Shown in pieces: positions 1 to 14,634 of a stretch of DNA of 64,000 nucleotides. The translations under genes and the position numbers were made by a program. The stretch covers positions 11,264,907 through 11,328,906 of the forward strand of contig NC_060959.1 in NCBI RefSeq assembly GCF_910589235.1, written 5' to 3'. The notes below the pieces were generated by a model. It was not told the DNA's origin. It saw only the letters and a program-made list of their open reading frames with translations, and did not search any database. This DNA is from Vespa crabro (Eukaryota > Arthropoda > Insecta > Hymenoptera > Vespidae). The number at the start of each line of letters is the position of its first letter. Within the stretch, counting starts at the first letter, position 1.

Positions 1-48
1 AATTGAGAAAAAAGGATTTTTGTACCTTCTCTCTCTCTCTCTCTTTCC

Positions 49-79
<31 letters not shown>

Positions 80-1108
80 CCTCTCACCCTTTTCCTCTAT
101 CTTCATTATATACTCTCGTAATTCGCACGAAATCGAAAGATTCGCGAGTTATACTAATGGTGCGAGAGAAGCAACTGGGATGACCAGTCGGGGCTCACAT
201 AACGACCGTACCGATATTATCTCGCTCATGTAAACGCGTATTGAAAAGCGGTTTAAGCGTTCGATATAACCGAAAAAAAGGATCGAAGCCGTCATGCGAT
301 ATATATACATACCCCGAACCACTCGGCAAAGAGGATTCTAACGAGTCATCGGTATATCCGTGCCGAAGGGCTTGTGGATCGATCGAGGAGGACCCTCGTC
401 GATATAAGGTCCGACCAGATGGTTATCTGAGTTATAGCACGAGGCATGACTTCTCCGTCGCGTTATCGTCCTTTCTATGCTTTACCAAGTAATTTGCTAC
501 ACTGTCCAGTCTAAACATTGAACCATCTCTCTGGCAATACAGGTAATACGTCTTTGACGATATATCAACAGATAGATGGTATCGACATTTGAAATCTATA
601 TATTTGAACTTGTTATCTTTTAATCAATATATTTGTGAAATTTTCAGATTATTCTTCTTTTTGCGATAATGATCGTGTAATCGCATTCATCGTATAAATA
701 TTTTTTGAACGCAATTGTACGGTTTAGGGTAGGACGAGGGAGAGAGAAGGGGAAAGAGGGATGGTTCGAATTTTGATAAGCAATTAATAGACCTGATAAA
801 ACATTCCCAAATGTTCTGATGCTCGACACCTACCTACGAAGGCTATCGGATTATTATCAGAATACTGCGCAATGAAATATCTATATAAGGTATGATCACT
901 GAAGCATGTAACGTTGCAGGGCGTCCTTAATTAATGACACGCCTTTTCATGCATGGTATTCGTGCCAATAATAATCACCCGACGAGAAACACGTTTTCTA
1001 AACGGGAGGCATCGTTGCGACGAGACAATACGAATCTATAAATCATATCTTTACTCGTGAACACTCGTAATGAATGGGATTTTATGTCGAGTGAAAAAGC
1101 GAAGGAGT

Positions 1109-1110
<2 letters not shown>

Positions 1111-1155
<45 letters not shown>
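1111..1155. repeat. (GA)n microsatellite
   Basis: About 45 bp of uninterrupted GA on the plus strand. Confidence 0.95.
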
Positions 1156-1158
<3 letters not shown>

Positions 1159-4100
1159 AAAGAAATATATGTGTACCTAAGTGTAATCGATAAGGATTGG
1201 TTAAAGTCTCATTAAAATTTGCTTCGTGCTTTTCGTTGTATTAGTATCGCAACATAACTGTCAGTTTGATTGATTTACAAGCGGTGATCAAAGAAAATCA
1301 CAAACGCAGTATATATATTTATAACGTTATCTATTTTTTCAGATCGACAATCTCGTTCGATCTTTGCTTTTCGTCACACTGGATGCGTCCGTTTTGTCAT
1401 CGTCCTTCGATTGTTCTCTTTTCGATCGATCAAGATCTTAATACATCGATAAATACGAAATGATGTTTATAATAATCGATAAAATTGTACTTTATTATAT
1501 ATTTAGAAGAAAATAAAAATTCGAGTTTCGAAACTGAAACCTCACGGGACTCGAAACTTGATCTTTTTGCTGTTCTCTCTCTTTCTCATTAGAATCAATT
1601 TCAAACTTTACGAAGGTAATAAAATTTGATTACGTTAACAATTCCCATGGTGGAAGACAAGTTCGAGAAAACCAAGAACAACCATGTGAACGACGATCGC
1701 AAGCAAGAATCTCATTATCGGTCAATATAAGTGCCGTAGCGATTAGAAAGCGTAGTAAAAGTTGCATTAAGATCATAATTGATTGAACCAACTCGAGATA
1801 TATCGATAACACGATCTATCGTTCTCGTGGTCGACGTTTCGGCATCGATGGGACGATTTTCCCACGAGTTTCATGTATTTGCCGGGACGATCCATTCGAT
1901 AATTGTACTAATTCCGGTTGTTTGCTTAGTTCCTTCTTCAAAAGGATTTTAGGCTGTCGGCTTCGTGGAATAGTTTCGGAAAAGGGAGAAATTTTTTTTT
2001 CTCGGGTGTAGACCGGTCGATATGTTCGGACCGTAAAGAGATAAGGGTTAAGCGTCAAGACGGTCTCTTAATTAATTTCTTTAGATTAGACGGTGAGAAA
2101 GATCGAAGGCAAGCGAAGAAAATGAAAATGGAAATTTTACGTTCATGGGGATCGAACGTTTTTGTCCAATAAAAAACGTTTTGTCGAATCTTCTTTTTCT
2201 TTTTCGTTTCTCTTTTTGTTTGTTTTTCTTTTTCTTTCTTTCTTTCTTCCTTTCTTTCTTTCTTTCTTTTTTCCTCTCCTTCAAAAACAAAAGCAACGAC
2301 ATTTTCGTTCGTAGGAACGAAAGATTGGTCTGGGACGAAGAGAAGTGGCTCGTGGTAGTCTGTTAAGTCTCTCGTTAAATTTATTCAGAGCTCCGAGACG
2401 TCGATGTGAATCACGCATCGCTAATAAATCGGCACCGATCTACGAGAGTTTCCATTGTATGAGAAAGATCGGGCCGGTTGCATCTATATTTACGATTTAT
2501 GTATACTATTATGTACCTGCTCCTATAAGCTCGCCTCGTAGATTTTACTACATAGTATATAACGGCTGATAGAAGAAGGCCAAGAGATAAATTTGTAATA
2601 AACCGCGCGTCGTGTTATGATATCTTGGTAATACAATTAAAACGCTCTTGGTAATAATTAAAATTTGTTAATATCGCAAGCTCATTTAAATCGTTCGTAA
2701 ACCTCAATAATAATATTAATATGAATTTATCATTTCGACATATCTTTCTACAACATAAATTTCGCTTTTCTATTTCGTACAATGGACAATATCATAATTT
2801 TCTTTCGTAGGTTGTAACATATAATATTTTTTCAGAAAATCTAGCATTAGATTCCCCGATGTATCACACATCCCAAACATTTTCTTCGATCTTGTCGGTA
2901 ATTTATGGATGACGATTCTATACGCCTACCATCTCCTTAAGATGATTCGCGATCGAAAAAGAGAAATAAACCTGACTATTCGCGGACGTTAGACGGAAGG
3001 ATGATAAAAGTAAATTAACTTCGACCCGGCCGGTCGTTTGGATATCGCATGCCAAGAGAAACCTGCTTGGTGAATAAATGACGATTATTCTGTCGGTATA
3101 TAACCTGAAATCCTGAATCAATATTAAAACGCGACGTAAAACAAGCTGCCTTTGCCCGATGATACGTCTTCGATATATTGCTCGACGTTAATATCGTATT
3201 TCTCAACTATGTTATTATTTGTATATCTTTCCTTTTTTTTCCTTTTTTCTTTTCCTTTTTCTTTTTTTTTAACGGTCACACAAATTCATCGAGCGAACCA
3301 ATAGTCAATAGAATAATTTCATATTTCGTTCGTTGTTACGTAAGTACTTATTAAGATTTCCTTGAAAAATGCCGACGGGCAATTAATAATCTTATAGTTT
3401 CAATGTTAACAAATATAAACATGAGAATTTGACGTAGGCGTGAAAATCTATTCGAAAGCCTTGCGGAACTCTAATCGTAATCCGTGTGAGCATACATTAT
3501 CGAAACAGAGATACGCAATATCGTACGAAGAATTGAAAAGAATCGTACAAATTGACAGTTAGAAATGTCCCTTACGGTTTTATCTAATGATAGTTCGTAA
3601 ATCAAGGTGTTACATCGTTAAAACAGGTCCGAAGCTTTTCGACCTTCAAACGATCAATTACTCGATACCAATGGAAACAATTGATTCGTTCGATTAATAA
3701 TCTGTCGATAGTAATTAATGAAAATTTTAATGCAGGGACTTTTTAGAAAAGGCCAATTGATTCGTTTAATATTTCGAAGGAAACAAAAAAATAAAAAAAA
3801 AAAAAAAAAAAAAGAAAAAACAAAAAAGAAAAGAAAAGAAAAAAGATATAATTATTAGATCACGTTTAAAATTTCCTTCAAAGAGATAAACGATAATTTA
3901 TAATTAATTAAGAATGAATAAGTTATGAATGACTTGCGCGAATCATGGTTAGATAAATTACATAAATAATTAGTTCACACATTCTAAAGTAAGAGAAAAG
4001 AGAAAAAAAGGGTCGTGACTATTTCGTCGTACGGTGAAAAACGTAGTCGAACGAAAGGACAGAGTTCTCACGTACTCTGTAACTCGATAAACGTACAAAG

Positions 4101-4476
4101 GTATAAATATTGATGTGTGTTCATTTGGGGCCGCACTTGAAAGCGAACTCAATGAGAGAGTAGAAGTCGTACTCTTATATACTCGTGTATATAAAACGTA
4201 TTGGTAGCCGTATATCGGCGAATTCGATACTCGAACAAACAGGCTACGTACGTTCACGTAGGCATGCGGCTTCGGAGAAGAAAATCATTTTGAAAACGAA
4301 TGCCACCCCTATTCGATAACGTCATCGAATGTTGTTTCAGGTGTTGGCCTTTTGTATCACGCTGGATAATTTAAATTCAAGAATAGAGAATACCTATATA
4401 GATATTGGAAAATAGTGTAAAGGAATTCGACGATTCATTGATATTAAAAGTATCGGAGGAGAAGAAGAAGATGGGC

Positions 4477-4510
4477 TACGTCACAAGTTGAGTCACAAGC
4501 ATAACGTCAC
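4477..4510 (+). promoter_or_regulatory. Cluster of three bZIP-like half-palindromes (CRE/AP-1 type)
   Basis: TACGTCAC (4477-4484), TGAGTCAC (4489-4496) and AACGTCAC (4503-4510). The shared GTCAC cores are 12 and 14 bp apart, roughly one helical turn or slightly more. The first and third resemble CREB/ATF sites and the second AP-1/CNC-type sites. Binding is inferred from motif resemblance only. Confidence 0.3.
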
Positions 4511-5656
4511 AACACATCTCCGTTGTACTACGTGTTTATTATATACTTTAGTATATTCTCGTACGTGTATACCTACCGTGAGCTAGATTTTATTCTAGTC
4601 GCGATAGACTTACGAAAAAGATGTAGATATATACATGTGTATATGTGTGTCTGTGTGTGCGTGTATCGCGTATTTTCCTCGAATAGTCTAGGAATTTCCA
4701 AGAAGAAGAGTCGGAGGCTGGGAAGGCTAATTTCGTGCCGGCAGCACGTGTGAAAGTAATTTTATGAGGGTCTGCCTTTCAAAAGGAGCCACCAACGTAG
4801 ACTCCAACATCTAAAAGGTTCGCGAAATACCTGGAAGGGTCAAACTCTCTCTCGTCCCGCCATTTGAGTAATTTGAAATAGTGTGAAGCAAAGAGAAGGG
4901 TCTTGTAATTCTAAGCCTTGACAACGTTCGTTCAAGTACTTACGCATGTATATATGTATGTTTCATTTTCGTTGAAAATGTTTTTCCTGAATTCGGTTTT
5001 ATTTATTAAAGATCATTCATTATAATATTTAAATATATTACGATCTATAAATTAATTTGATCTTGAATATCTTTTTATAATACTTTTACTTAATACGTAT
5101 TTCTCTCTCTCTCTATCTCTCGCTTTCTCTCTCTCAGCCTATCCTAATATTTTTCTCCCGAAAAATACAAAAAACCGGAAAACGATCGTCAATGAACAAT
5201 CAAAGGGTATCCCATAGAGTATATTCCCCTCTTTGATCAATTTAAAGCGGGTTTAGGGCAAGGACTGTCATGTAAATTGAGCAGGTGCTCCGTTCCATGA
5301 AATCGAAAAACGATCGATGCGATGTTGTGCGATGCTTCGGTGTGGTTTAGATCCTCCTGCCTCGGGTGAAAGTCTGCGGATTCTGCCATTATTCTTTCGC
5401 GAGAACCAAAATTACCGGGACAGTGTGAATCAAACGAGCCGATAATACGAGAACGTACATAGCTTCGAGCTACGGCAGCATCAGCTTGACTTATTGCCCC
5501 GTGTTAATCGTTGCTTTCCTGTGTAGGTGGTCTTCCGTTCTTTTGGTTGAAAACAACATCAGAATTCCTTTATGTATTTCTCATTTCATGTATATCACAA
5601 AAACACCAGCAGCTTTTATCTACTAATAACGCAACTTTGATATCATAATAGGATCA

Positions 5657-5659
<3 letters not shown>

Positions 5660-5714
<55 letters not shown>
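5660..5714. repeat. (TA)n microsatellite, 55 bp
   Basis: Uninterrupted alternating TA, one of the longest TA runs in the window. Confidence 0.95.
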
Positions 5715-5721
<7 letters not shown>

Positions 5722-6481
5722 TGAATCATTCGGACACATTTGTTAATCTATCCATCTCACGAAATTCAGTAGGTATATAAATCATGAATCAAGGTAGCTC
5801 ACGATATTCTTCGTGTAATGCAAATATCTCGAATCGATTAAAGTGCATTTCAATTTATCATTGTGCGATGCACTCGTCCGATTGTAACCAAATGAATCGT
5901 TTTGGCAGGCCACCTGACAACGACTTGATTGTATATAAATTGAATAGTCCGTGTTCATTTGTTCGCAAAGACGTTCAAACTTATTCCAGATGATGTGTGA
6001 ATATATAAACGTGTCGTCCATTACTTTCGTTTTATTTTCAAGGTGTTCGTTTCTCTGGTTAGGTAATCCATTGAAACATCCCACAGGTGAAGCTTATTAA
6101 ACGTTTTATCTCAAGACGAGGTACTAATTATTATAATGGTCGTATAGTAATTTAGACATAATTAGATATAATAATAATAATAATAAAATTCAAACCTTTA
6201 AATGATTTATTTAAGAAACTAATATTTTTATCAATTTTCAACAATTATTATGATCTTAAATGATGATCTAAATCGGATGATTCATTCTAGGGGAAAGATC
6301 GACGATAGAGAAAAAATTTGTAATTACTAGGAAGTAAATCTAAGAGAACTCGTGCTCGTCCTATCTTTGTTAATCGTTCCTTCGAAGTACCGTTCTTAGA
6401 GAAGACCACTAAAGAGAATATTAGAATCGCGATTATCCTTGCTACGGAATCGCACGATAAGGTTTTGAACGGTCACGCGAA

Positions 6482-6483
<2 letters not shown>

Positions 6484-6520
<37 letters not shown>
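6484..6520. repeat. (CT)n microsatellite
   Basis: 37 bp of CT. Confidence 0.95.
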
Positions 6521-6522
<2 letters not shown>

Positions 6523-8444
6523 AAGAGATCGAGATCTCATGGAGTGACTGAGAGTTCATTAGCTGAGAAGAGAGCTTATGACTGATTTTTTTCATCGATG
6601 GAATTCTTTATTTCCGTGTCCGCTTCTTCAGCGTGAGAGAGCTACATCAATTAAATGTACGGAGAGGCTGCTTGATAGACGCGCAATTAGCAGTGATCGT
6701 CTCGACTCTTAACTAATCTCCATTTCGTTGAGTTTAACGTTAAATTATGTGAATTTACGAGGAGTTTAAATGAGTAACAGAGAGAGAGAGAGAGACTAAG
6801 TTTGCGAAGGGAAGATCGTGCATTGAACTCTCTAGCATCCACCAAAGCAAAACTTCTTAGGTTTAATCGAAATATAGCTGATAGATATTCTTGACAAGTT
6901 ACAAGGAGTATGATAAATAACATCTAAATAGGATATCGTTTGCTTACGCATCTTATTCCTCTTTTACATCTTATTCATCTTCGTCTGTAGCCACAACAAA
7001 TGGCTATCGTGTCTGATGATGGTTGTACGATCTTCCTTCCATATAAGATGAAAGAAAAAGATAACTACGAGTAGGATCTTCGTAATATGTCCGTGTATCT
7101 ATGTATATACATAAATATACGAACACATATCTACGGTTTCATTTCTCGCGCGTCTCTTTTGTAAAGGCTTGGCATTACGTTCGCGAATATACAAAGTATC
7201 CCTTCGTCGTTAACTCGCTACAACCAGGACGATGTTCAGCGAACGTAACAAGTATATACTATGTAAGTATATATATACATATATATATTCCTCTTGCTAC
7301 GAGGTAATAGTCAGGCTCCTTCTAAGGAGTCGAAACTCGTAAACTTACCGCGAACGTCTTTATAATAATCACTTTAGCAGTTTTACAAGAGCGAGAAAAA
7401 GAGAAAATATTGGTACGAAACGAATCGCGGTTTTCTCCCTTCTAAACGCCATTTAATTTACACCTTTTACCGTCCCTAATAATACGGAATTCTCTTTCAA
7501 CCACCGAAAGATCCATACCGCAGATATTTTGTCGAGTTTAAGAAAGACGATCGTAAAGAGGAGAAGCTTTTCTACTTTTCCTCTAGAGATCCACGTTTTC
7601 AAGATACGAGCTCTTAAAGTGACTCCACACTTACTGATGGTTTTTGCGGTTTTTGCTCCTAGTGAACTTTCCTAATCTCTTCGTTCCCGACGTTGGATAA
7701 TGGAAATTCAAATTTGTCTTATTTTTTACGACCTTTTTTAATAGGAAATAAAATTTTCAAAAAATTACGAACTCGTGTATATACATACGTAATCGTGGAT
7801 GATAATAAATCACCGATCAGATTTTTTTTTCTTTTTCCCTTTCGTTAAAAGACGATGCCTATGGTTTTCGATTCGATTAGATACGCTTATTATGTCGTTA
7901 TGATAACAGATGTATCTTAAAAGGGCCGTGAAATTTCTCTTCAAAGTCGTAATGCCCACGCGTTGTCCTCGAAATCTTCGAAAATTTATTGGCCCTTTTC
8001 TTTCCTATCCCACCACCTCATTCGAACTTGGTGAATAAACTAGTATGGATGCTAATGACGATTATAACAAACATTCGAAAGTTATTCGCTTGCCATCGAA
8101 ATATTGTATTTCACGATTACAAGAGCGTAATGAATAATTATCTATTTATTTATCGGAGTATTAAAATCGTGACATCAACAAGGCTGAACTTCCTTGCAAT
8201 CTCTAAAGAGACATTACTCCCTTTGAATTCCCGAGTGACATTCGTAAAGAACGAAGAACGTGCGGTATGTATCCTGAAGAGAAAGTGTCTACAAACGAAA
8301 TTATAATATCTACAACTGTGCGTGTCACTCGTGCCTTCGCATCAAGTACTCGGATACTTAAATTTGAATATTGTGGCATGTCATCGAGTGCTTCAGAGCG
8401 CGTCGTTGCTTCTCAACGTGAGTTTCTTTTTATTTCTTTTACTT

Positions 8445-8449
<5 letters not shown>

Positions 8450-8493
<44 letters not shown>
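8450..8493. repeat. (CT)n microsatellite
   Basis: 44 bp of CT, followed about 100 bp later by a 23-bp T run (8600-8622). Together they create the long spurious Ser/Leu/Phe open frames seen here. Confidence 0.95.
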
Positions 8494-8495
<2 letters not shown>

Positions 8496-9216
8496 ATCGT
8501 TTTATCCCATGTTTACCTCATATTTCGTTCATCTTTCTCATTTTGGCCATATCAAGCAAGTTTCGTAAAAAAGGAAAGGAAAACTACACGTGTCTCATCT
8601 TTTTTTTTTTTTTTTTTTTTTTCTTTATTAATATTGAGGCCAATGAACGAAGAATTGCTCATCGTCAGGTTTCATCCATCGAATGGAATATTTATAAGTG
8701 TATAGTGGAGGAAGACTCAAGAAAAGAAAAAATATCAACTCGATTTTAAAGAAATATTCATCGAATAAGTTCTTGGCATTCGTTTTAATTTCGTTTTGCT
8801 CGAGTGAATTCAAATCGTAAAGATCAAATCGGATTACATCAGACACGATGTTGATACGTATCATATTATGTATTATTATCGATATCAAAGCATTCCTTTC
8901 GAATGGAGCACCTATATACAAACCATCGTGACTTTCCTTTTCTTCTGTGAACAGAAACGGGAGAGTGTTTTATATCTTCGAGCTCCCAAAGGAGAACTAT
9001 AACGACAACGACGATGACGACGACGACGACGACGACGACATTCTACTTCGAGAAAAAGAGAAAGAGGGGAGCGACACTCGCCAGACCATTTCCAATTAAC
9101 TCACCCGAAATCTGTCTCCTGCCTAATTGCCATCTCAAATTGATCGTCCTCCGAGCGCAAAAATATCGCTAAACAAATATTTATTCTCGAGAACGAGACG
9201 TATGTATTAAGCTCGT

Positions 9217-9221
<5 letters not shown>

Positions 9222-9291
<70 letters not shown>

Positions 9292-9295
9292 TCTC
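9222..9295. repeat. (CT)n microsatellite, 74 bp
   Basis: Nearly perfect CT with one CCC interruption near the 3' end. Confidence 0.95.
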
Positions 9296-12200
9296 GATGA
9301 TGCACGATTTTCAGTTGAACATTTTATACCGTGTCTACCGCAAATAAATTTTCTACCGAAGAAACTAACCTTGGAGATTTTACGAAAAGAAAATGAACAT
9401 TTTACTCTATTGAAACTCATGTTATGAAGCATCGATAATCTTTATTGACTTTATCGTTTTTCTTTTTTTTTCCCCCCGTTGAAGGACAAGGTAGAAGGAA
9501 ATAAGCAAAGGACAGAGAGAATGATAAAATGAGCGAAAAGAAGAATAGGAGAAAAAAAATGTTTGTCTTAAATCAAATCCATGACTAATTCTTCGATGGC
9601 AGATGCGAAGCCGTTTCGTTCCGATTACTGGACTCTTCGGATCGACTTATCGAAGTTTGCAATTATCGTTCTCGTCCTCGTTGTCGTCGTAGTAAGGCGA
9701 TTATCGTGGCTCGAATCGACTCGGAAAAGCTCGTAGAACGATCTCTCCTTGAAAGAAGAAGAAAGAAAGAGAGAGCCGGTCGATCCAGCTCGCGGGCAAA
9801 TTTATCTCGTTAACCGCTTCGATAGCAACCAATCATGGGATAGTTCGAGTAAGAACGTTCATCGTGATTGGTCCATCTTCTTACGCTTAACGGTAGACCT
9901 ATTGGTACCGTAATACCGATATCACCGATCTTTGAAAAACTTTCCTTCCAATGGTGGACATCGACCATCGCTTTTCCCTCTTCTATCTTCTCCTTCGATT
10001 CGTTCGTTAAAACTTGGATAATGAAAAATGGAAAAACGAATTTGCGAGATCTCATTAGCTTTATCTCCATCTTGAGTGTTCTCTAATCTCTCTTACAAGA
10101 TAGATAAGCCAGTATTTATTGTTACAAACGAAGAATTCCATTAACAATAAAACTACTGTTTCAGATATCGAACGAGCCGATAATGATAGACTTTTCTAAT
10201 TGCAATGTAAGAGTATGCGATTTTACGTGAGATTTCTTCTTTTTTTTCTTTTTTTTTTTTTTTTTTTTTTTGATTTTTACTATTTTTATCGTTCTACCTT
10301 CCCTTTTGATCGCATCGATGTTTGTATTATTTTTTCAAAATATACATAAAGCTTTAATAGATTTTGAATGAGAAACGACGACTCATAAAAATTCAATTTC
10401 AATTTTTTTTTTAACTTTATCGCTGTCTTATATCGACTCGCAGAAGATAAAACAAAAAAAGGAAAAAAAAGGAAAAAGAAAAAGGAAAAAAAAAAAAACA
10501 AATGCGAATAGTTGGCGTATCTCCTCACGATCAATAGGGCTAGGTCTCGTGCTTTCTTCGATAAGCTCTCGAGTAGTCTCGTAAGCATTCTCACGCACTT
10601 TACGTCACGTAACTTAGAGGCCAATTTCCCTCGAAGACGTTCTCTCTCCCTCTCTCTTTTTTTGTTTTATTTTTTCTTTTCTTTTTTCTTTCTTTTTTTT
10701 TTTTTTCTTTTTTTTTACCGAAGGCGAAACAGAAAAATACCAGAAAACATTTATCGGCCAGAAAATTCTTTATCGAACGTTCCTTAAGATAAGGATAATA
10801 ACATTTCTTCTTCTTCTTCTTCGTCTTCTTTCTAGTTACTGTCGCCTTGGCATCTAGGAACTTTTTAACTAAAATAATGACATCTGCTTTTCTTCGAGAT
10901 ATCGAACGGAAGAAAAAAGGTAGGTATATGCATTAGCATCGACTATCTTTGAAATGTTCCGAAGACAAATTGCAGTTGAGATATATATATATATATATGT
11001 TTCTTTTTTTCTTTGTTCATTTTATCCACTTCGTCTTTTTTTAATCGAACTTTTTTTTTTCACTATCGATCGTCTTCTTTTTATCGTTCGACCTACGTCG
11101 TCTTGTTTGCTGCTTAGAAGCTTTGAAGTGCCGAGATAATTCTCGAGAAAATAAACGTTCGCGAAGGGGTGAAGGGAGGGAGGGTAAGGAGGCGCTTAGT
11201 CGATGCACTTTGAAGACGCCTTTCTCTATACTTGGTTATCTCACGGAGTGTCACGAGAAACTCGAGAGGAAGAACGTTGAAAGGGAATTTACGTAAACAC
11301 AGCACTAAATTAAAGTACACCTTCGCGAAAGACACAAGAAGTACGCTTCTCTCTCTCCCCGTCTTTCACTTTTCCTCTTTAGTCTGCTCTTGTAAGAAAG
11401 AGGGAATGCTTGAAATTTAAACGTCAAGAAAGAGCCTCTGAACTCGTTTGGAACAAACGTTTACATATCATTTATATAAAATGTTTCTAACGGATGCACG
11501 AATATTAATTTTTATTATGCCAAAGATTAGGGTAAAAATTAAAAGAACTTTTTCTCATTTACGTGCGTGTTCAATTATATATTCGAAAATCATAGTCGAA
11601 GTATAGGTTTTTTTTTCCACGTATAAAGTCATTAGAACGGCATAAAATGGCAAGGAGAATCTCAAGTGTCTGGAAATAGTTGTTACCGCCTATCTGGCGA
11701 CGACAGCCAGTGGGCAGGCAGAGGGCAAGCTTTTCGTTGTTAGTCTTTTTCGTTTTCCTCGACTCGACTTCCTTCCTCCTCTTCTTTCCGGCTTCCGGTC
11801 TGAGATCGGAGGAGAGATATTAACTTAGCGTAGATCTGCTACGTTTCAAATGCCGCGGGATCTTCAAGCGCATTCGCGTATAAACACGGAACGGAAATAT
11901 ACTCGAAGCGTGGCTTCTTCGGGAACGAGGAGAAGGGGACACCTCCATTGAGAGGAGAGAGAGTGCGTGGTTAGCTTCATTCACAGCTACCCCCACCCCT
12001 TCGTCTCGTCTCTCTCTCTCTCTCTCTTTCTCTCTCTTACTCACTCACGCCCCCGTTCAGACACGCTCGCTCGATCGCGAACTCGAATACAAGTCCGATA
12101 TATCTTTTCAGCCACGCAAACGTGACTAAACAAGCTCCCCGCCACGCTTTTCAGACCGTAGTCGAAATTAGATGGACAGCTTTTACGAGATCTTCTCGTT

Positions 12201-12387
12201 GTGTCCTACACCCTCGCGAGAATCTTCGAAGCTTAAAGTTTCCATACGAGTGTACTTCCATAGGAATGATTTTCATAATCAAAGACACGATATCGAAATG
12301 GTTTGACAAATAATTTCGACGTCCGTCAGTTTCTTTTGCAAATAAAGAGCGTCGTGCGTCTTGCATAATGAATTTCTTTTCATTTCG

Positions 12388-12418
<31 letters not shown>

Positions 12419-12703
12419 CTTTTTCTTTCATCTTCTTTTTTTTTATATTCTACATATAACTAGTACGCGTCTATACGTGAAGAAACAATGATACGAGCCA
12501 ATATAATTTCTATTTGCGAAAGAAGAATATTTAATGCAATGTAAACGAGTAAATCCGACGATAAACGTTTCATTGATTCAGAATATGAATTATGTATAAT
12601 AATTCTATACTATGGTTCGTTTGTTATGCGTTATTTTTTTTCTTTTTTGTATCTGAGAGTATCTAAAGTCGTTTTACGTAAGAAGTTAAAATAAATTTAA
12701 GTT

Positions 12704-12704
<1 letters not shown>

Positions 12705-12734
<30 letters not shown>

Positions 12735-12798
12735 GAAATCCTCTCACAAATATACTTCCGCTCGAAACTTATCAAAGTTTAATGATCTAATCATACAC

Positions 12799-12842
<44 letters not shown>
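12705..12842. repeat. Two (GA)n microsatellites in tandem region
   Basis: GA runs at 12705-12727 and 12799-12842 separated by about 70 bp of unique sequence. Confidence 0.9.
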
Positions 12843-12852
<10 letters not shown>

Positions 12853-13399
12853 ACGGTGAGTTCGTGGGAAGAACGACGTATTTCTGGTAAAAAACATTTC
12901 AAGTTCCGGAACGAAAAGAAGACTGGTTTCTTTTGGAGTTCGTCGATAAGGATCTACTGTTTATTTAACAGTTATTTCATGTTTCTCAAAGAACATCAAA
13001 GAGAGACAAACCGATTCAAAACATAGTTACGTAATATACCAGATAATATTATGGTATACCTAATAGTTTACGTTGATGTGCACCGGAAATCTCTGAGAGG
13101 TATCTATATATGTATAATTAATTGCAATTAACGGATCGCTCTTATATACGAGTACGATAAAAGGATAAGAAAAGTTTTGCCAGTCGATTAATGGATATAC
13201 ACCGCAAATGAAGCGTGGTACATGGAGGCACGCTCGCAAGCGAAGAAACAAATCCGTCATTACGATTCTACGCTTCGGCACTATCCGAGATGCGGAGCTC
13301 GAGAAACGTCCGGACACGTGCATGTCGGATGTGCACTTCAATAAACCGCAGTACATATTCGTTTGTCTAGCTGAAAGATCAGCGATCTTCTCTTCGTTC

Positions 13400-13406
<7 letters not shown>

Positions 13407-13449
<43 letters not shown>
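13407..13449. repeat. (CT)n microsatellite
   Basis: 43 bp of CT. Confidence 0.95.
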
Positions 13450-13453
<4 letters not shown>

Positions 13454-14569
13454 CTCTCACTCTCACTCATTCACTGTTTCACTACGAACAGGATGAAATA
13501 ATGAAAGGACGAGTAAAATCATCGATACAAATACATAAGTAAAGTCAGCAATTAGAAATTAATTGATATAATAAACTTGCCGTCGAAATTATCTTGTCTT
13601 TACGATCTCCCCAACGTGCCCAAAGTCTATCCACTTATTTAAAGAGATCAAACACGGTGTTGATGGAGTACAAGCAGAGTGTAGAAAGATAGAAAGAGAG
13701 AAAAAGAGATACCACATCCTAATAAATCCAACGTAAAGATTGCCACCTAAAGGATTACCACTCCAAACATACTCTCAAGTATCACAACAAGCTTACCGAT
13801 CGTTTTGGTCGATGAAAAATAAAAAGTGGACCGTTTAAAGATGCAGTTCATTATCCCTTCGGCTCGTTCTATCGAACATCGTTGATCAAGAAAGTCGAGA
13901 GAGGGTTGCCCCTCGCCTATTTAAGGTTGTGGATGCTGTGAAGCTAAAGAGGAGGAGGAGATGGAGGAAGAAGAAGGAGAAGTAGGGGTGCCAGGTTTCT
14001 CTCTTTGTCTTTCTTCCTCTCTCTCTCTCTCTCTCTCGCTCTATCTCTCTTCGTTCGTAATAAATCGCAGTCGCGCGAGAGGACCACGCCATGCAATCAG
14101 GATGCGACGCCTCTGCAATCTGAACCTCGGCACGTACTCGCTTGGTTTCGCGCGCGCGTCAGCGCATAACGCTCACACGCTTACAACCCTCGGTCTTTCG
14201 TTTAAGATCCTTGGCTCCTGAGACCTACCAAAATTACAGCCATTATCGCGATAAAGGTGAGAACCAGTCGCTGTTTGTTTAACCTCGATCGAAATCAAGT
14301 AGAGAGGTCGAGCACGATCTGCTCGTAGGGTAAATCCAAAGGGAGAAAAAAGAGAATGCCTGATCTTCCCTTTCGAAGTACGCCCGTTTAATTCGTCTTT
14401 CTTTTTTCTTTATACAATATATGTATGTGTATATATATATCTCATATGTTTTTATACACATTGTTGGAATTTTGTCAAGTATCGAGTATAAAAATAAGCA
14501 GTCTTGCGGCAACTATATTCGATTTCGTAAGAAATGCGATCGGCTTTCGAACATACTCACCTATAATGT

Positions 14570-14575
14570 TATATA

Positions 14576-14611
<36 letters not shown>

Positions 14612-14634
14612 TGTATGTATGTATGTATGTATAT
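14570..14634. repeat. (TA)n-(ATGT)n compound microsatellite
   Basis: Short TA run, then about twelve ATGT units. The period-4 repeat yields open frames on the plus strand (MYVCMYV type) that are not genes. Confidence 0.95.

Larger units (their letters stand above)
1..10000. other. No recognisable gene; microsatellite-rich non-coding DNA
   Basis: The reading frames of 60-105 codons here either cross simple repeats or lack any recognisable motif. Non-repetitive parts are AT-rich with frequent CGA/TCGA words. A cluster of bZIP-like sites lies near 4.48 kb. Tracts besides those listed separately: CT/CA at 28-72, TTTC-type at 2226-2274, A-rich at 3784-3842, T-rich at 8600-8622 and (GAC)n at 9005-9041. 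Confidence 0.6.

Noticed and set aside
5782..6084. 100-codon minus-strand frame in unique sequence
   Set aside because: No recognisable family, signal or splice context; a frame of this length is expected by chance in 64 kb.
8267..8749. 160-codon plus-strand open frame
   Set aside because: It is carried by a (CT)n tract and a T run (Ser-Leu and Phe repeats); the flanks show no motif, and another frame is open in parallel for the same reason.
9105..9165. Minus-strand MAIRQETDF followed by GTGAGT
   Set aside because: A single short open segment with a donor, no supporting downstream exon.
9810..10086. Frames open on both strands over the same 270 bp
   Set aside because: Neither translation shows a known motif; overlapping antisense frames without support are more likely chance.
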